Assembly: GCF_015999335.1 (NCBI RefSeq)
Contig: NZ_JAEACP010000003.1
Span: 1-64,000 of the forward strand
DNA: 64,000 nucleotides
Direction: 5' to 3'
DNA from: Tabrizicola soli
Lineage (GTDB): Bacteria; Pseudomonadota; Alphaproteobacteria; Rhodobacterales; Rhodobacteraceae
The notes under the pieces were generated by a model. It had not been told where the DNA came from. It saw nothing but the letters and a program-made list of their open reading frames with translations, and ran no database searches. The position numbers were made by a program, and so were the translations under genes. Position 1 is the stretch's first letter; each line of letters begins with the position of its first letter. Positions 15,922-23,979 of the stretch are shown here, piece after piece.

Positions 15922-17417
15922 CCCATTCCCCCATCCTTTCCGCCGCCGGCCTGACGCAATCCGACCTGACCGGCGGCACACTGGCCGTGCGCTCGCCCAT
16001 CGACGGGGCGGAACTTGCCCGCGTCGCACAAACCGCCGCCGCCGACATGCCCGCCGTGATCGCCCATGCCAGGGCCGCCTTCGCCGAATGGCGCAGCGTC
16101 CCCGCCCCGCGCCGGGGCGAGCTGGTCCGCCTGCTGGGCGAGGAGTTGCGCGCCTCCAAGGCGGAACTCGGCGCGCTGGTGACGCTGGAGGTCGGCAAGA
16201 TCACCTCCGAGGGCCTGGGCGAGGTGCAGGAGATGATCGACATCTGCGACTTCGCCGTCGGCCTGTCGCGGCAGCTTTACGGCCTGACCATCGCCTCGGA
16301 ACGCCCCGGTCACCGCATGGCCGAGACCTGGCATCCGATGGGGCCGGTCGGCGTGATCTCGGCCTTCAACTTCCCCGTCGCCGTCTGGTCCTGGAACGCG
16401 GCGCTGGCGCTGGTCTGCGGCAATCCGGTGATCTGGAAGCCGTCCGAAAAGACCCCGCTGACCGCCATGGCCACCATGCGGATCATGGAGCGCGCCCTGG
16501 CCCGCTTCGGCGACGCGCCCGAGGGCCTGTGCCAGCTGGTCGTCGGCGGGCCCGAGGTCGGCGCCGCACTGGTCGAAAGCCGCGACGTTCCGATCCTCTC
16601 GGCCACCGGCTCGAGCCGGATGGGCGGCATCGTCGGCCCCAAGGTTTCGGCACGCTGGGGCCGCCCGATCCTTGAACTCGGCGGCAACAACGCCATGATC
16701 GTGGCGCCCTCGGCCGACCTCGACATGGCGGTGCGCGCCATCGTCTTCGGCGCGGTCGGCACCGCCGGGCAACGCTGCACCTCGCTGCGCCGCCTGATCG
16801 TCCACCGCTCCATCCGCGAGGACCTCGTGGCCCGGCTGACCAAGGCCTATGCCAGCCTGCCCATCGGCGACCCGCGCGCGGAAGGCACGCTGATCGGCCC
16901 GCTGGTCGACATGGCCTCGCGCGACCGGATGCTGGCGCAGCTCGACCGCGCAAGGGCGGAGGGCGGCGTGGTGCATGGCGGCGCGGCGGTCACCGAAGGC
17001 GTCCCCGCCGGCGGCGCCTATGTCACCCCCGCACTGGTCGAGATGCCCGCACAGACCGAAACCGTCCGCGAGGAAACCTTCGCGCCGATCCTCTACGTCC
17101 TGTCCTACGACCAGTTCGACGAGGCCATCGCCCTGCAGAACGAGGTGCCGCAGGGCCTGTCCTCCTGCATCTTCACCCTGAACCTGCGCGAGGCCGAGAC
17201 CTTCCTCTCCGCCGCAGGATCGGACTGCGGCATCGCCAACGTCAACATCGGCCCCTCGGGGGCCGAGATCGGCGGGGCCTTCGGCGGCGAGAAGGAGACC
17301 GGCGGCGGGCGCGAAAGCGGCTCGGACGCGTGGAAGGGCTACATGCGGCGGCAGACCTCGACGGTGAACTACTCGACCAGGCTGCCGCTGGCGCAAGGGG
17401 TGCGCTTTGATCTCTGA
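15918..17417 (+). CDS. ALDH7-type aldehyde dehydrogenase (2-aminoadipate semialdehyde / piperideine-6-carboxylate dehydrogenase)
   Basis: NAD-dependent aldehyde dehydrogenase, 499 residues. The general base is E253 (LELGGNN) and the catalytic cysteine is C287 in GTAGQRCTSLRRL, which is the ALDH7 form of the active site. FNFPVAVWSWNAALALVCGN and the C-terminal GGAFGGEKETGGGRESGSDA also match alpha-aminoadipic semialdehyde dehydrogenases. This enzyme oxidises the lysine or pipecolate-derived semialdehyde to 2-aminoadipate. The pairing with the next gene, a FAD amine oxidase, resembles the amaB-amaA pair of Pseudomonas pipecolate catabolism. Start ATG overlaps the previous stop. Confidence 0.87.
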   Translation: MTHSPILSAAGLTQSDLTGGTLAVRSPIDGAELARVAQTAAADMPAVIAHARAAFAEWRSVPAPRRGELVRLLGEELRASKAELGALVTLEVGKITSEGLGEVQEMIDICDFAVGLSRQLYGLTIASERPGHRMAETWHPMGPVGVISAFNFPVAVWSWNAALALVCGNPVIWKPSEKTPLTAMATMRIMERALARFGDAPEGLCQLVVGGPEVGAALVESRDVPILSATGSSRMGGIVGPKVSARWGRPILELGGNNAMIVAPSADLDMAVRAIVFGAVGTAGQRCTSLRRLIVHRSIREDLVARLTKAYASLPIGDPRAEGTLIGPLVDMASRDRMLAQLDRARAEGGVVHGGAAVTEGVPAGGAYVTPALVEMPAQTETVREETFAPILYVLSYDQFDEAIALQNEVPQGLSSCIFTLNLREAETFLSAAGSDCGIANVNIGPSGAEIGGAFGGEKETGGGRESGSDAWKGYMRRQTSTVNYSTRLPLAQGVRFDL

Positions 17418-18681
17418 TCCGAACCTCTGGCGGGCCAGCGCCGCCGAAAGCGTCACGACCCCGCCGCTGGACGCCGACGTCACGGTCGATCTCGTCGTGA
17501 TCGGCGGCGGCTTCACCGGCTGCGCCGCCGCCCTGGAAGCCGCCCGCGAAGGCGCAAGCGTCTGCCTGCTCGAGGCCGAGACCATCGGGCATGGCGGCTC
17601 GGGGCGCAATGTCGGGCTGGTGAACGCGGGCCTCTGGCTGCCGCCCGAGACCGTCAAGGCGCAGATGGGCGCGGCGGCGGGCGGCAGGCTGCTTGCAATC
17701 CTCTCCGAGGCCCCCGCCCGCGTCTTCGACCTGATCGCGCGGGAGAGCATCGACTGCGAGGCCACGCGCAACGGCACGCTGCACCTCGCCCATTCGCCGA
17801 AGGGCCTCGCCGACCTCAGCGAACGCCACCGCCAGGGCCGCGCCATCGGGGCGCCGCTGGAACTCCTCGACGCGGCCGAGACGGCGCGGCGCACCGGCTC
17901 GCACGCCTTTCACGGCGCGCTTCTCGACCCGCGCGCGGGCACGATCCAGCCGCTCGCCTATGCCCGCGGCCTCGCCCGGGCCGCCGCGGCGGCGGGGGCC
18001 GGGCTACATGGGCAAAGCCCGGTGCAGGCGGTCGCGCGTGCGGGCGACCACTGGGCCGTGTCCTGTCGCGGCCATCTGGTCCGGGCCAGGCGGCTTCTGG
18101 TGGCGACCAATGCCTATCATCTCGGCTTCGGCCCCCTGTTCCGGCCCCGGTTCGTGCCGGTCCACTATTGCCAGTATGCGACCGATCCGCTGCCGCCCGC
18201 CCTGCTGGAGAGGATCCTGCCGGGGCGCGAGGGCTGCTGGGATACGGCGATGGTGATGTCCTCGGTCCGGCTGGACCGGGCGGGGCGGCTGATCATCGGC
18301 GGCATCGGCAACGGCGAGGGCCCCGGCGCGCGGGTCCATGCCGCCTGGGCGCGGCGCAAGCTGGCCGCGCTCTACCCGCAGCTGCGCGGAACCGCCCTGC
18401 CCTACGGCTGGACCGGAAGGATCGCCATGACCAGCGACCATGTTCCGAAGATCCTCGCCCTCGGTCCCGACGCCTATGCCTGTTTCGGCTACTCCGGGCG
18501 CGGAATCGGTCCCGGCACCCTGTTCGGGACCCTGACCGCGCGCGCCCTTCTTGCCGGCTCGGAAAGCCCGTTGCCGCTGGCCCCGGTTCCCCGGCACGAC
18601 GAGACGGCCCCGGCCCTGCTTGCCGCCTGGTACGAGGCCGGATCCTGCCTCACCCACGCCACGGCCGAACGTCGCGCCTGA
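17407..18681 (+). CDS. FAD-dependent amine/imino-acid oxidase (DadA/PuuB type)
   Basis: The 424-residue flavoprotein of the DAO superfamily has a Rossmann dinucleotide motif VIGGGFTGCAAALEA near residue 31, followed by the FAD-binding GHGGSGRNVGLVNAG. A C-terminal segment ACFGYSGRGIGPGTLFG is typical of DadA, PuuB and pipecolate oxidases. The start is TTG 17407, overlapping the aldehyde dehydrogenase stop by 11 bases, so translation is coupled. With the ALDH7 gene it may oxidise pipecolate to piperideine-6-carboxylate. The substrate is inferred; gamma-glutamyl-amine or sarcosine-type substrates cannot be excluded. Confidence 0.82.
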   Translation: MISDPNLWRASAAESVTTPPLDADVTVDLVVIGGGFTGCAAALEAAREGASVCLLEAETIGHGGSGRNVGLVNAGLWLPPETVKAQMGAAAGGRLLAILSEAPARVFDLIARESIDCEATRNGTLHLAHSPKGLADLSERHRQGRAIGAPLELLDAAETARRTGSHAFHGALLDPRAGTIQPLAYARGLARAAAAAGAGLHGQSPVQAVARAGDHWAVSCRGHLVRARRLLVATNAYHLGFGPLFRPRFVPVHYCQYATDPLPPALLERILPGREGCWDTAMVMSSVRLDRAGRLIIGGIGNGEGPGARVHAAWARRKLAALYPQLRGTALPYGWTGRIAMTSDHVPKILALGPDAYACFGYSGRGIGPGTLFGTLTARALLAGSESPLPLAPVPRHDETAPALLAAWYEAGSCLTHATAERRA

Positions 18682-18870
18682 TCCGCGACCCGTCCCTTTC
18701 GGGGGGCGGGACCGCCCGATTCCAGCCCGTTTGCCCCTCTTTCACCGCGCAGGCACCACGGTCCTGCGGCGGCCAGGCCCTGCCGGCAAAGCCCCGCCCC
18801 TACCCCACCGGGCCATGTCGTCCTGTGCTTCGAAAGGTCGCTTTTCCTCGCATCGTGGCGTAAGGTTCGT

Positions 18871-18913
18871 TCATTGCTCGTCATGCACGGACCGCACGGC
18901 GGACATGCAATGA
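18871..18913. promoter_or_regulatory. inverted repeat TCATTGC/GCAATGA upstream of the betaine transporter
   Basis: TCATTGC at 18871-18877 is mirrored by GCAATGA at 18907-18913, with centres 36 bases apart. It lies 40 bases before the start of the substrate-binding protein gene. Inner CATGCA elements (18882-18887) add to the symmetry. The position suits an operator for the AraC-type regulator encoded at 21994-23040 or another betaine-responsive factor. No experimental consensus is matched. Confidence 0.35.
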
Positions 18914-18953
18914 CCGGCCTTCGACGGGCCGGGTCACTCGCAGGGAGACTTCG

Positions 18954-19958
18954 ATGAAAACCACGCTCAAGAAACTTTCGCTTGCCACCACCGCCCTTGT
19001 CGGGCTTGCCGGCCTGGCTTCGGCGCAGGAATGCGGCGACCTGTCGATCGCCAGCATGAACTGGCAAAGCGCCGAACTGGCCGCTGCCGTGGACCAGTTC
19101 ATCCTGAACAACGGCTTCGGCTGCAACGCCGAGATCATCCAGGGCGACACCGTTCCCACCATCACCTCGATGGTCGAGAAGGGCGAGCCGCAGCTTGCGC
19201 CCGAAGGCTGGATCGATCTGATCCCGGAAGTGGTGCAATCCGGCCTGTCCGAAGGCAAGATCGTCGGCGCGGCGACCATCCTGTCGGACGGCGCGGTCCA
19301 GGGCTGGTGGGTGCCGAAATACATCGTGGACGCCAACCCCGAGATCAAGACCATCGACGATGCGCTGGCCCATCCCGAACTGTTCCCCGATCCCGAGGAT
19401 TCGACCAAGGGCGCGGTGCACAACGGCCCGCAGGGCTGGGGCGGCACGGTCGTGACGGCGCAGCTCTACAAGGCCTTCGGTGCCGAGGCCGCGGGCTTCA
19501 CCCTGGTCGACACCGGCTCGGCCGCGGGCCTCGACGGCTCGATCGCCCGCGCCTACGAGCGTCAGGAAGGCTGGGTCGGCTACTACTGGGCCCCGACCGC
19601 GCTTCTGGGCAAGTACGAGATGGTCAAGCTGGAACATGGCGTGCCGCTGGACATGGACGAATGGAAGTCCTGCACCTCGAACGCCGAATGTGCCGAGCCG
19701 AAGAAGAACGACTGGCCCAAGGACACGGTGCAGACCATCGTCGCCAAATCCTTCGCCGACAGCGCCCCGGCCGAGGTGATGGACTACCTGAACAAGCGCT
19801 CCTGGACCAACGCGACCGTCAACGGCGTGATGTCCTGGATGACCGACAACCAGGCGACCGGCGAGGATGGCGCCAAGCACTTCCTGAAGGAGAACGAGTC
19901 GCTCTGGATGGAATGGGTCTCGCCGGAAGTGGCCGAGAAGGTCAAGGCCGCGCTCTGA
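18954..19958 (+). CDS. proX: glycine betaine/proline betaine ABC transporter, substrate-binding protein
   Basis: The 334-residue periplasmic protein of the OpuAC/ProX family has a signal peptide (residues 1-23, ending GLASA). The mature protein starts ECGDLSIASMNWQSAEL and has the tryptophan- and tyrosine-rich segments expected for a quaternary-amine cage (VQGWWVPKYIV, EGWVGYYWAPTALL). A cysteine pair in KSCTSNAEC may form a disulfide. A good ribosome site (GGGAGA) precedes the ATG. It is first in an operon with the permease and ATPase. Betaine is the likely ligand; proline betaine, choline or carnitine are alternatives. Confidence 0.88.
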   Translation: MKTTLKKLSLATTALVGLAGLASAQECGDLSIASMNWQSAELAAAVDQFILNNGFGCNAEIIQGDTVPTITSMVEKGEPQLAPEGWIDLIPEVVQSGLSEGKIVGAATILSDGAVQGWWVPKYIVDANPEIKTIDDALAHPELFPDPEDSTKGAVHNGPQGWGGTVVTAQLYKAFGAEAAGFTLVDTGSAAGLDGSIARAYERQEGWVGYYWAPTALLGKYEMVKLEHGVPLDMDEWKSCTSNAECAEPKKNDWPKDTVQTIVAKSFADSAPAEVMDYLNKRSWTNATVNGVMSWMTDNQATGEDGAKHFLKENESLWMEWVSPEVAEKVKAAL

Positions 19959-20048
19959 GCGCCCGACTGACGCCGGGGGCGATATGTCCGCATATCGCCC
20001 CCTTGTTCTTCCCCACAGGGAAGATAGCACGAGACACGGACCCCTCCC

Positions 20049-20936
20049 ATGGATTGGTTGACGACATTTCCGCAGATGGATGACACCCGCCTGCGCGACC
20101 TGAAGAAGGTCATCGACGAAGCCTTCCGCGGCTTCACCCGCAGCTATGGCGACGCCTTCGAATCCATGTTCGAGCCCTTGCGCATCTTCATGGTTCATGC
20201 CGAGCGGTTCCTGGTGAACACGCCCTGGATCGTGATCTTCGCGCTGATCGTGGGCATCGCCTGGGCGGGCAGCCGCAGCCGCAAGGTCGTGCTGGCGACG
20301 GTGGTGACCATGCTGCTGATCGGCTATTTCGGCATGTGGGAAGACACGATGAAGACCATCGCGATGATCTTCGTCTCGACCTTCATCTCGATCGTGATCG
20401 GCATCCCGATCGGCATCGCCATGGCGCGCTGGAACCGGCTGCAGTCGGTGATCAACCCGATCCTCGACGTGATGCAGACGATGCCCAGCTTCGTCTACCT
20501 GATCCCCGTGGTCATGCTTCTGGGCATCGGCAAGGTGCCGGGGCTGATCGCCGTGGTGATCTATGCCATGCCGCCGGTGATCCGCCTGACCAACCTGGGC
20601 ATCCGCCTCGTCGACCGCGAGATGCTGGAAGCCGCCGACGCCTTCGGCTCGTCGAACTGGCAGAAGCTGAAGAACGTGCAGCTGCCGCTTGCCCTGCCGA
20701 CGATCATGGCCGGGATCAACCAGACGATCATGATGGCGCTGGCCATGGTGGTCATCGCCTCGATGATCGGGGTGCAGGGGCTGGGCCAGCCGGTGCTGCG
20801 CGCGATCTCGAACCAGTATTTCACCCTTGGTGTGTTCAACGGTTTCGCCATCGTCGGCATCGCAATCATCTTCGACCGGGTAAGCCAGGCCTTTGGCAAA
20901 CGCCTCCAGAAGCACAACGAGGTCATCCATGGCTGA
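20049..20936 (+). CDS. proW: glycine betaine ABC transporter permease
   Basis: The 295-residue inner-membrane permease of the ProW family has hydrophobic segments near residues 57-75, 85-96, 105-130 and 145-180, and a C-terminal pair near 230-280. The EAA-type loop that contacts the ATPase is EAADAFGSSNWQKLKNVQLP near residue 197. It follows the binding-protein gene after about 90 bases and overlaps the ATPase start by 8 bases. The N-terminal 55 residues form a soluble amphipathic stretch, as in ProW. Confidence 0.9.
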   Translation: MDWLTTFPQMDDTRLRDLKKVIDEAFRGFTRSYGDAFESMFEPLRIFMVHAERFLVNTPWIVIFALIVGIAWAGSRSRKVVLATVVTMLLIGYFGMWEDTMKTIAMIFVSTFISIVIGIPIGIAMARWNRLQSVINPILDVMQTMPSFVYLIPVVMLLGIGKVPGLIAVVIYAMPPVIRLTNLGIRLVDREMLEAADAFGSSNWQKLKNVQLPLALPTIMAGINQTIMMALAMVVIASMIGVQGLGQPVLRAISNQYFTLGVFNGFAIVGIAIIFDRVSQAFGKRLQKHNEVIHG

Positions 20937-21963
20937 GCCGATCGGGATCGAGATCCGCAACCTTTACAAGATCTTCGGGCCGAATGCCGCCGCGCTGATG
21001 GCGGCAGTCCGCGACGGGATGACGAAGACCGAGCTGAACGACAAGCACCACCATGTGCTGGGCCTGAACAACATCAACATCTCGATGCCGGCGGGCCGGA
21101 TCCAGGTGATCATGGGCCTCTCCGGCTCGGGAAAATCGACGCTGATCCGGCACATCAACCGGCTGATCGACCCCACCGCGGGCGAGGTTCTGGTCGGCGG
21201 CGAGAATGTGGTGACCATGTCGCCCGACGCCCTGCGCGAATTCCGCCGCCACAAGACCGCGATGGTGTTCCAGAAGTTCGCCCTCCTGCCGAACCGCACC
21301 GTGCTGGAGAACGTCTGCTACGGGCTGGAGATCCAGAACGTCCCGCGCGCCAGGCGGGTCGAGGCGGCGATGCGCTGGATCGAGCGGGTGGGCCTGAAGG
21401 GCTTCGAGTCGAAATATCCCAACCAGCTTTCGGGCGGGATGCAGCAGCGCGTCGGCCTCGCCCGCGCCCTGACCAACGACGCGCCGATCCTGCTGATGGA
21501 CGAGGCCTTCTCGGCCCTCGACCCGCTGATCCGGGTGGACATGCAGACCGTGCTCCTGGATCTGCAGAAGGAGATCCGCAAGACCATCGTCTTCATCACC
21601 CACGACCTGGACGAGGCGCTGCGGCTGGGCGACGCGATCGCGATCCTGCGCGATGGCGAGATCATCCAGCAGGGCACCAGCCAGGACATCGTCCTGCGCC
21701 CGGCCGATCCCTATATCGAAAGCTTCGTGCGCGAGGTGAACCGTGGCCGGGTGATCCGGGCCGATGCCGCGATGACCGCCCTGCCCGAGGGCGCGGCCCC
21801 CGCGATCGGCGTCGACGGCACCACCACGCTCGAGGAAGCCGGCCGCCTGATGGTCGAGAACGCCGCCACCAGCCTTGCGGTGCGCGACCCGGCCTCGGGC
21901 CGCCCGGTGGGCATGCTGTCGATGGAGGCGATCCTGCGCGCCGTCACCTCGCGCGGGGAATAA
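20929..21963 (+). CDS. proV: glycine betaine ABC transporter ATP-binding protein
   Basis: ATPase subunit, 344 residues. The N-terminal extension (1-55) with FGPNAAALMAAVRDGMTKTE is the ProV-type lead. Walker A is GLSGSGKST, the signature is LSGGMQQRVGLARAL, Walker B is ILLMDEAFSALD, and the switch is THDLDEA. Residues from about 275 form a degenerate CBS-like regulatory module (TTLEEAGRLMVENAATSLAV, GMLSMEAILRAV), known in this family to sense ionic strength. Start ATG 20929 lies inside the permease gene; an upstream in-frame start at 20893 is less likely. Confidence 0.92.
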   Translation: MAEPIGIEIRNLYKIFGPNAAALMAAVRDGMTKTELNDKHHHVLGLNNINISMPAGRIQVIMGLSGSGKSTLIRHINRLIDPTAGEVLVGGENVVTMSPDALREFRRHKTAMVFQKFALLPNRTVLENVCYGLEIQNVPRARRVEAAMRWIERVGLKGFESKYPNQLSGGMQQRVGLARALTNDAPILLMDEAFSALDPLIRVDMQTVLLDLQKEIRKTIVFITHDLDEALRLGDAIAILRDGEIIQQGTSQDIVLRPADPYIESFVREVNRGRVIRADAAMTALPEGAAPAIGVDGTTTLEEAGRLMVENAATSLAVRDPASGRPVGMLSMEAILRAVTSRGE

Positions 21964-21971
21964 GACGCCGG

Positions 21972-21993
21972 GGGCACCGCGCGGGCGGTGCCC
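21972..21993. terminator. GC-rich hairpin between proV and the convergent AraC-type gene
   Basis: A perfect 9-bp stem GGGCACCGC/GCGGTGCCC with a 4-base loop fills the gap between the two convergent stops. There is no T run on either strand, so it is a transcript-end structure or weak bidirectional terminator rather than a classical one. Confidence 0.45.
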
Positions 21994-23040
21994 TCACCCC
22001 CCGGCCTGGGCCGGGCGCTTCTTGCGGAAATGCGAGAAATTATGCGGCGAGATGCCGAATTTCTTGCGGAAGCTCTTCGAGAAATGCGCGCTGGAGCCGT
22101 AGCCGCAGGCCACCGCCACGTCGATCACGCTCATGTCGGTCTCGGCCAGCAGCGCCCGCCCGTGCTGCAGCCGCACCCCGTTCAGGTATTGCAGCGGGGT
22201 CATGCCAAGGTTCTTCTGGAACAGCCGCTCGATCTGGCGCCGCGAGACGCCGACATGCTCGGCGCAATCGTCGATGCGGAAGGTGTCCTCGATGCATTGC
22301 TCGATGTAGTTGACCGCCTTCAGCAGATGCCGGTTGCGGCTGCCCAGGCGCGAGGTGAGCGAGGTGGTCTGCTCGTCCCCCTCGTCGCGGCGGCGCGTCA
22401 GCAGGCACATGTTCATCACGGTCTGGCTGAGTTCCGGCCCGCAATGGTCGTCGATCAGCTTCAGCACCAGATCGGCCGCCGCCACCCCCCCGGCGCAGGT
22501 GACGATACGGTCGTCGACGCAGAACACCTGCCATTCGGGGGTCAGCTTCGGGAACAGTTCCGAGAAGCTGCGGATGTTCTCCCAGTGCAGGGTAAAGCGG
22601 CGGCGGTCCAGGATGCCCGCCCGCGCCAGCGCATAGGCCCCGGTGCAAAGCCCGCCCACGATCCGCCCGTGCCGCCATTGCGCGCGCAGCCAGTCGGTCA
22701 GCGCCGGCGAACAGGCGGCATCCGGCTCGACCCCGCCGCAGACCAGCACATAACCCGGCGCGGCCAGCGGCGGCAGCGGGCCGTCGGGCAGAAGCGGCAC
22801 CCCGTTGGAACAGGCGATGGGCTGGCCGTCCTCGGAGAAGACATGCCAGCGGAACAGCACCTGCCCCGCCAGCTGGTTCGCCACCCGCAGGGGCTCGATG
22901 GCCGAGGTGAAGGCAAGCATGGTGAATTGCCGCATCAGCACGAAGGATACGGTTATCGGCTCGACCGGCGTGGACAGCGTGACATGGGCGATGCCACGCG
23001 AGACGAACTGCCGGCCCTGGGGCGAAACGGGGCTGGTCAT
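21994..23040 (-). CDS. GlxA/GbdR-type AraC-family regulator
   Basis: The 348-residue regulator has an N-terminal DJ-1/PfpI-like domain (VSFVLMRQFTMLAFTSAIEP, YVLVCGGVEP, GGLCTGAYALARAG) and a C-terminal AraC double helix-turn-helix (IDDCAEHVGVSRRQIERLF near 270; VIDVAVACGYGSSAHFSKSF near 310). This architecture is that of GbdR and CdhR, which respond to glycine betaine, dimethylglycine or carnitine. It converges on the betaine transporter, so it likely controls that operon and perhaps the glycine genes further on. The effector is inferred from position and family. Confidence 0.87.
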   Translation of the reverse strand: MTSPVSPQGRQFVSRGIAHVTLSTPVEPITVSFVLMRQFTMLAFTSAIEPLRVANQLAGQVLFRWHVFSEDGQPIACSNGVPLLPDGPLPPLAAPGYVLVCGGVEPDAACSPALTDWLRAQWRHGRIVGGLCTGAYALARAGILDRRRFTLHWENIRSFSELFPKLTPEWQVFCVDDRIVTCAGGVAAADLVLKLIDDHCGPELSQTVMNMCLLTRRRDEGDEQTTSLTSRLGSRNRHLLKAVNYIEQCIEDTFRIDDCAEHVGVSRRQIERLFQKNLGMTPLQYLNGVRLQHGRALLAETDMSVIDVAVACGYGSSAHFSKSFRKKFGISPHNFSHFRKKRPAQAGG

Positions 23041-23052
23041 GGCGGCTCTCCG

Positions 23053-23313
23053 TTAAATGCAGCCGGGGACCCGCGCAAGACGCTGGCGCGGATTTGATCG
23101 ACCTGTCCAGATGTATTCCATCCGCGGCGCGAATTCGAGAAAGGCCCGCAGCGCGGCCACGGCGTCCTTGTGCGACGGATGGACGATGCGGATGGCGGTA
23201 CGGACGATCTCGCCATTGTTCGAGGCGAAGCGGGGATGCAGGGGCGGCCCGACAAAAGCATCCCTGTATTTTCGCACAATATCGGTGCTTGGCGCGGCCT
23301 TGCGTGCGGGCAT
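23053..23313 (-). CDS. possible small protein upstream of the AraC-type regulator
   Basis: An 86-codon minus-strand ORF (ATG 23313) ends 12 bases before the regulator start; CGGAG between them could serve as its ribosome site. Third positions are G/C-rich over the middle (VGPPLHPRFASNNGEIV, HPSHKDAVAALRAFLEFAP), in keeping with real coding. The N-terminal part is less convincing. I recognise no family. Alternatively this is just the regulator leader and promoter region. Confidence 0.4.
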   Translation of the reverse strand: MPARKAAPSTDIVRKYRDAFVGPPLHPRFASNNGEIVRTAIRIVHPSHKDAVAALRAFLEFAPRMEYIWTGRSNPRQRLARVPGCI

Positions 23314-23317
23314 CGCG

Positions 23318-23334
23318 AGAGGCATCTCGCCTCT
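23318..23334. promoter_or_regulatory. AGAGGC-N5-GCCTCT dyad between divergent genes
   Basis: Six-base arms flank a five-base spacer, just upstream of the small ORF at 23313 and 28 bases before the azoreductase start. The size suits a dimeric regulator site in this short divergent gap. The binding protein is unknown. Confidence 0.3.
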
Positions 23335-23361
23335 GCAACCCCGAACTCCAGGATATCCGCC

Positions 23362-23946
23362 ATGACCAAAATTCTGCGCATCGAAAGCTCGATCAAGGGC
23401 GAAAACTCGGTCTCCCGCGATCTGACCGACCGCATCGTCGACCGCCTGACCGCTTCCGGTGACGCGACCGTCACGCTTCGCGATCTCTCCGGCGGCGTGC
23501 CGCTGATCACCGCCGACTGGATCGGCGCCGTCTTCACCCCGGCCGAGGCCCGCGACGCCGAGCAGGCCCGGATCGCCGCCTTCTCGGACGAGCTTCTGGC
23601 CGAGGTCCGCGCGGCCGACGTGCTGGTCATCGCGCTGCCGGTCTACAACTTTGGCGTGCCCGCAACCCTGAAAAGCTGGTTCGACCATCTGGCCCGCAAG
23701 GGCGAGACCTTCAACTACACCGAAACCGGGCCCGTCGGCCTTCTGACCGGCAAGCGCGCGATCATCGCCATGGCCTCGGACGGCACCAAGATCGGCTCGG
23801 CGATCGACTTCGCCTCGGGCTATGTCCGCCACATGCTGGGCTTCTTCGGCATCACCGAGGTGGAATTCATCGCGGCCGACGCGGTGCTGTTCGGCGGCGA
23901 CGTGGTCGCCCAGGCCCGCACCGCGATCGGGAAGATCGCCGCCTGA
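23362..23946 (+). CDS. azoR: FMN-dependent NADH-azoreductase
   Basis: Flavodoxin-fold quinone/azo reductase, 194 residues. It begins MTKILRIESSIKGENSVSRD, the FMN-phosphate loop of the family. It has LPVYNFGVPATLKSWFDHL near residue 93, which packs on the flavin ring, and a GYVRHMLGFFGITEVEFI region at the C-terminal side. Such enzymes detoxify quinones in the cytosol. It diverges from the AraC-type regulator. The start is fixed by ATG 23362 preceded by an AGGA-type site; the longer frame upstream overlaps the divergent gene. Confidence 0.9.
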   Translation: MTKILRIESSIKGENSVSRDLTDRIVDRLTASGDATVTLRDLSGGVPLITADWIGAVFTPAEARDAEQARIAAFSDELLAEVRAADVLVIALPVYNFGVPATLKSWFDHLARKGETFNYTETGPVGLLTGKRAIIAMASDGTKIGSAIDFASGYVRHMLGFFGITEVEFIAADAVLFGGDVVAQARTAIGKIAA

Positions 23947-23956
23947 GACCTTCGGG

Positions 23957-23979
23957 GCCGCCTTCGGGCGGCTCTTTCC
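23957..23979 (+). terminator. intrinsic terminator after azoR
   Basis: GCCGCC-TTCG-GGCGGC forms a perfect 6-bp stem with a stable UUCG loop, followed by TCTTTCC. It lies between azoR and the convergent LysR gene and may act on both. Confidence 0.65.

Noticed and set aside
18685-18716. Terminator CCCGTCCC...GGGGGGCGGG after the FAD oxidase gene
   Set aside because: The stem needs a mismatch or bulge and there is no T run, so it was left out as a feature although it may be a weak transcript end.
18489-20960. Long minus-strand open frame opposite the betaine transporter genes
   Set aside because: Shadow frame; the plus-strand ProX and ProW have signal peptide, membrane helices and motifs.
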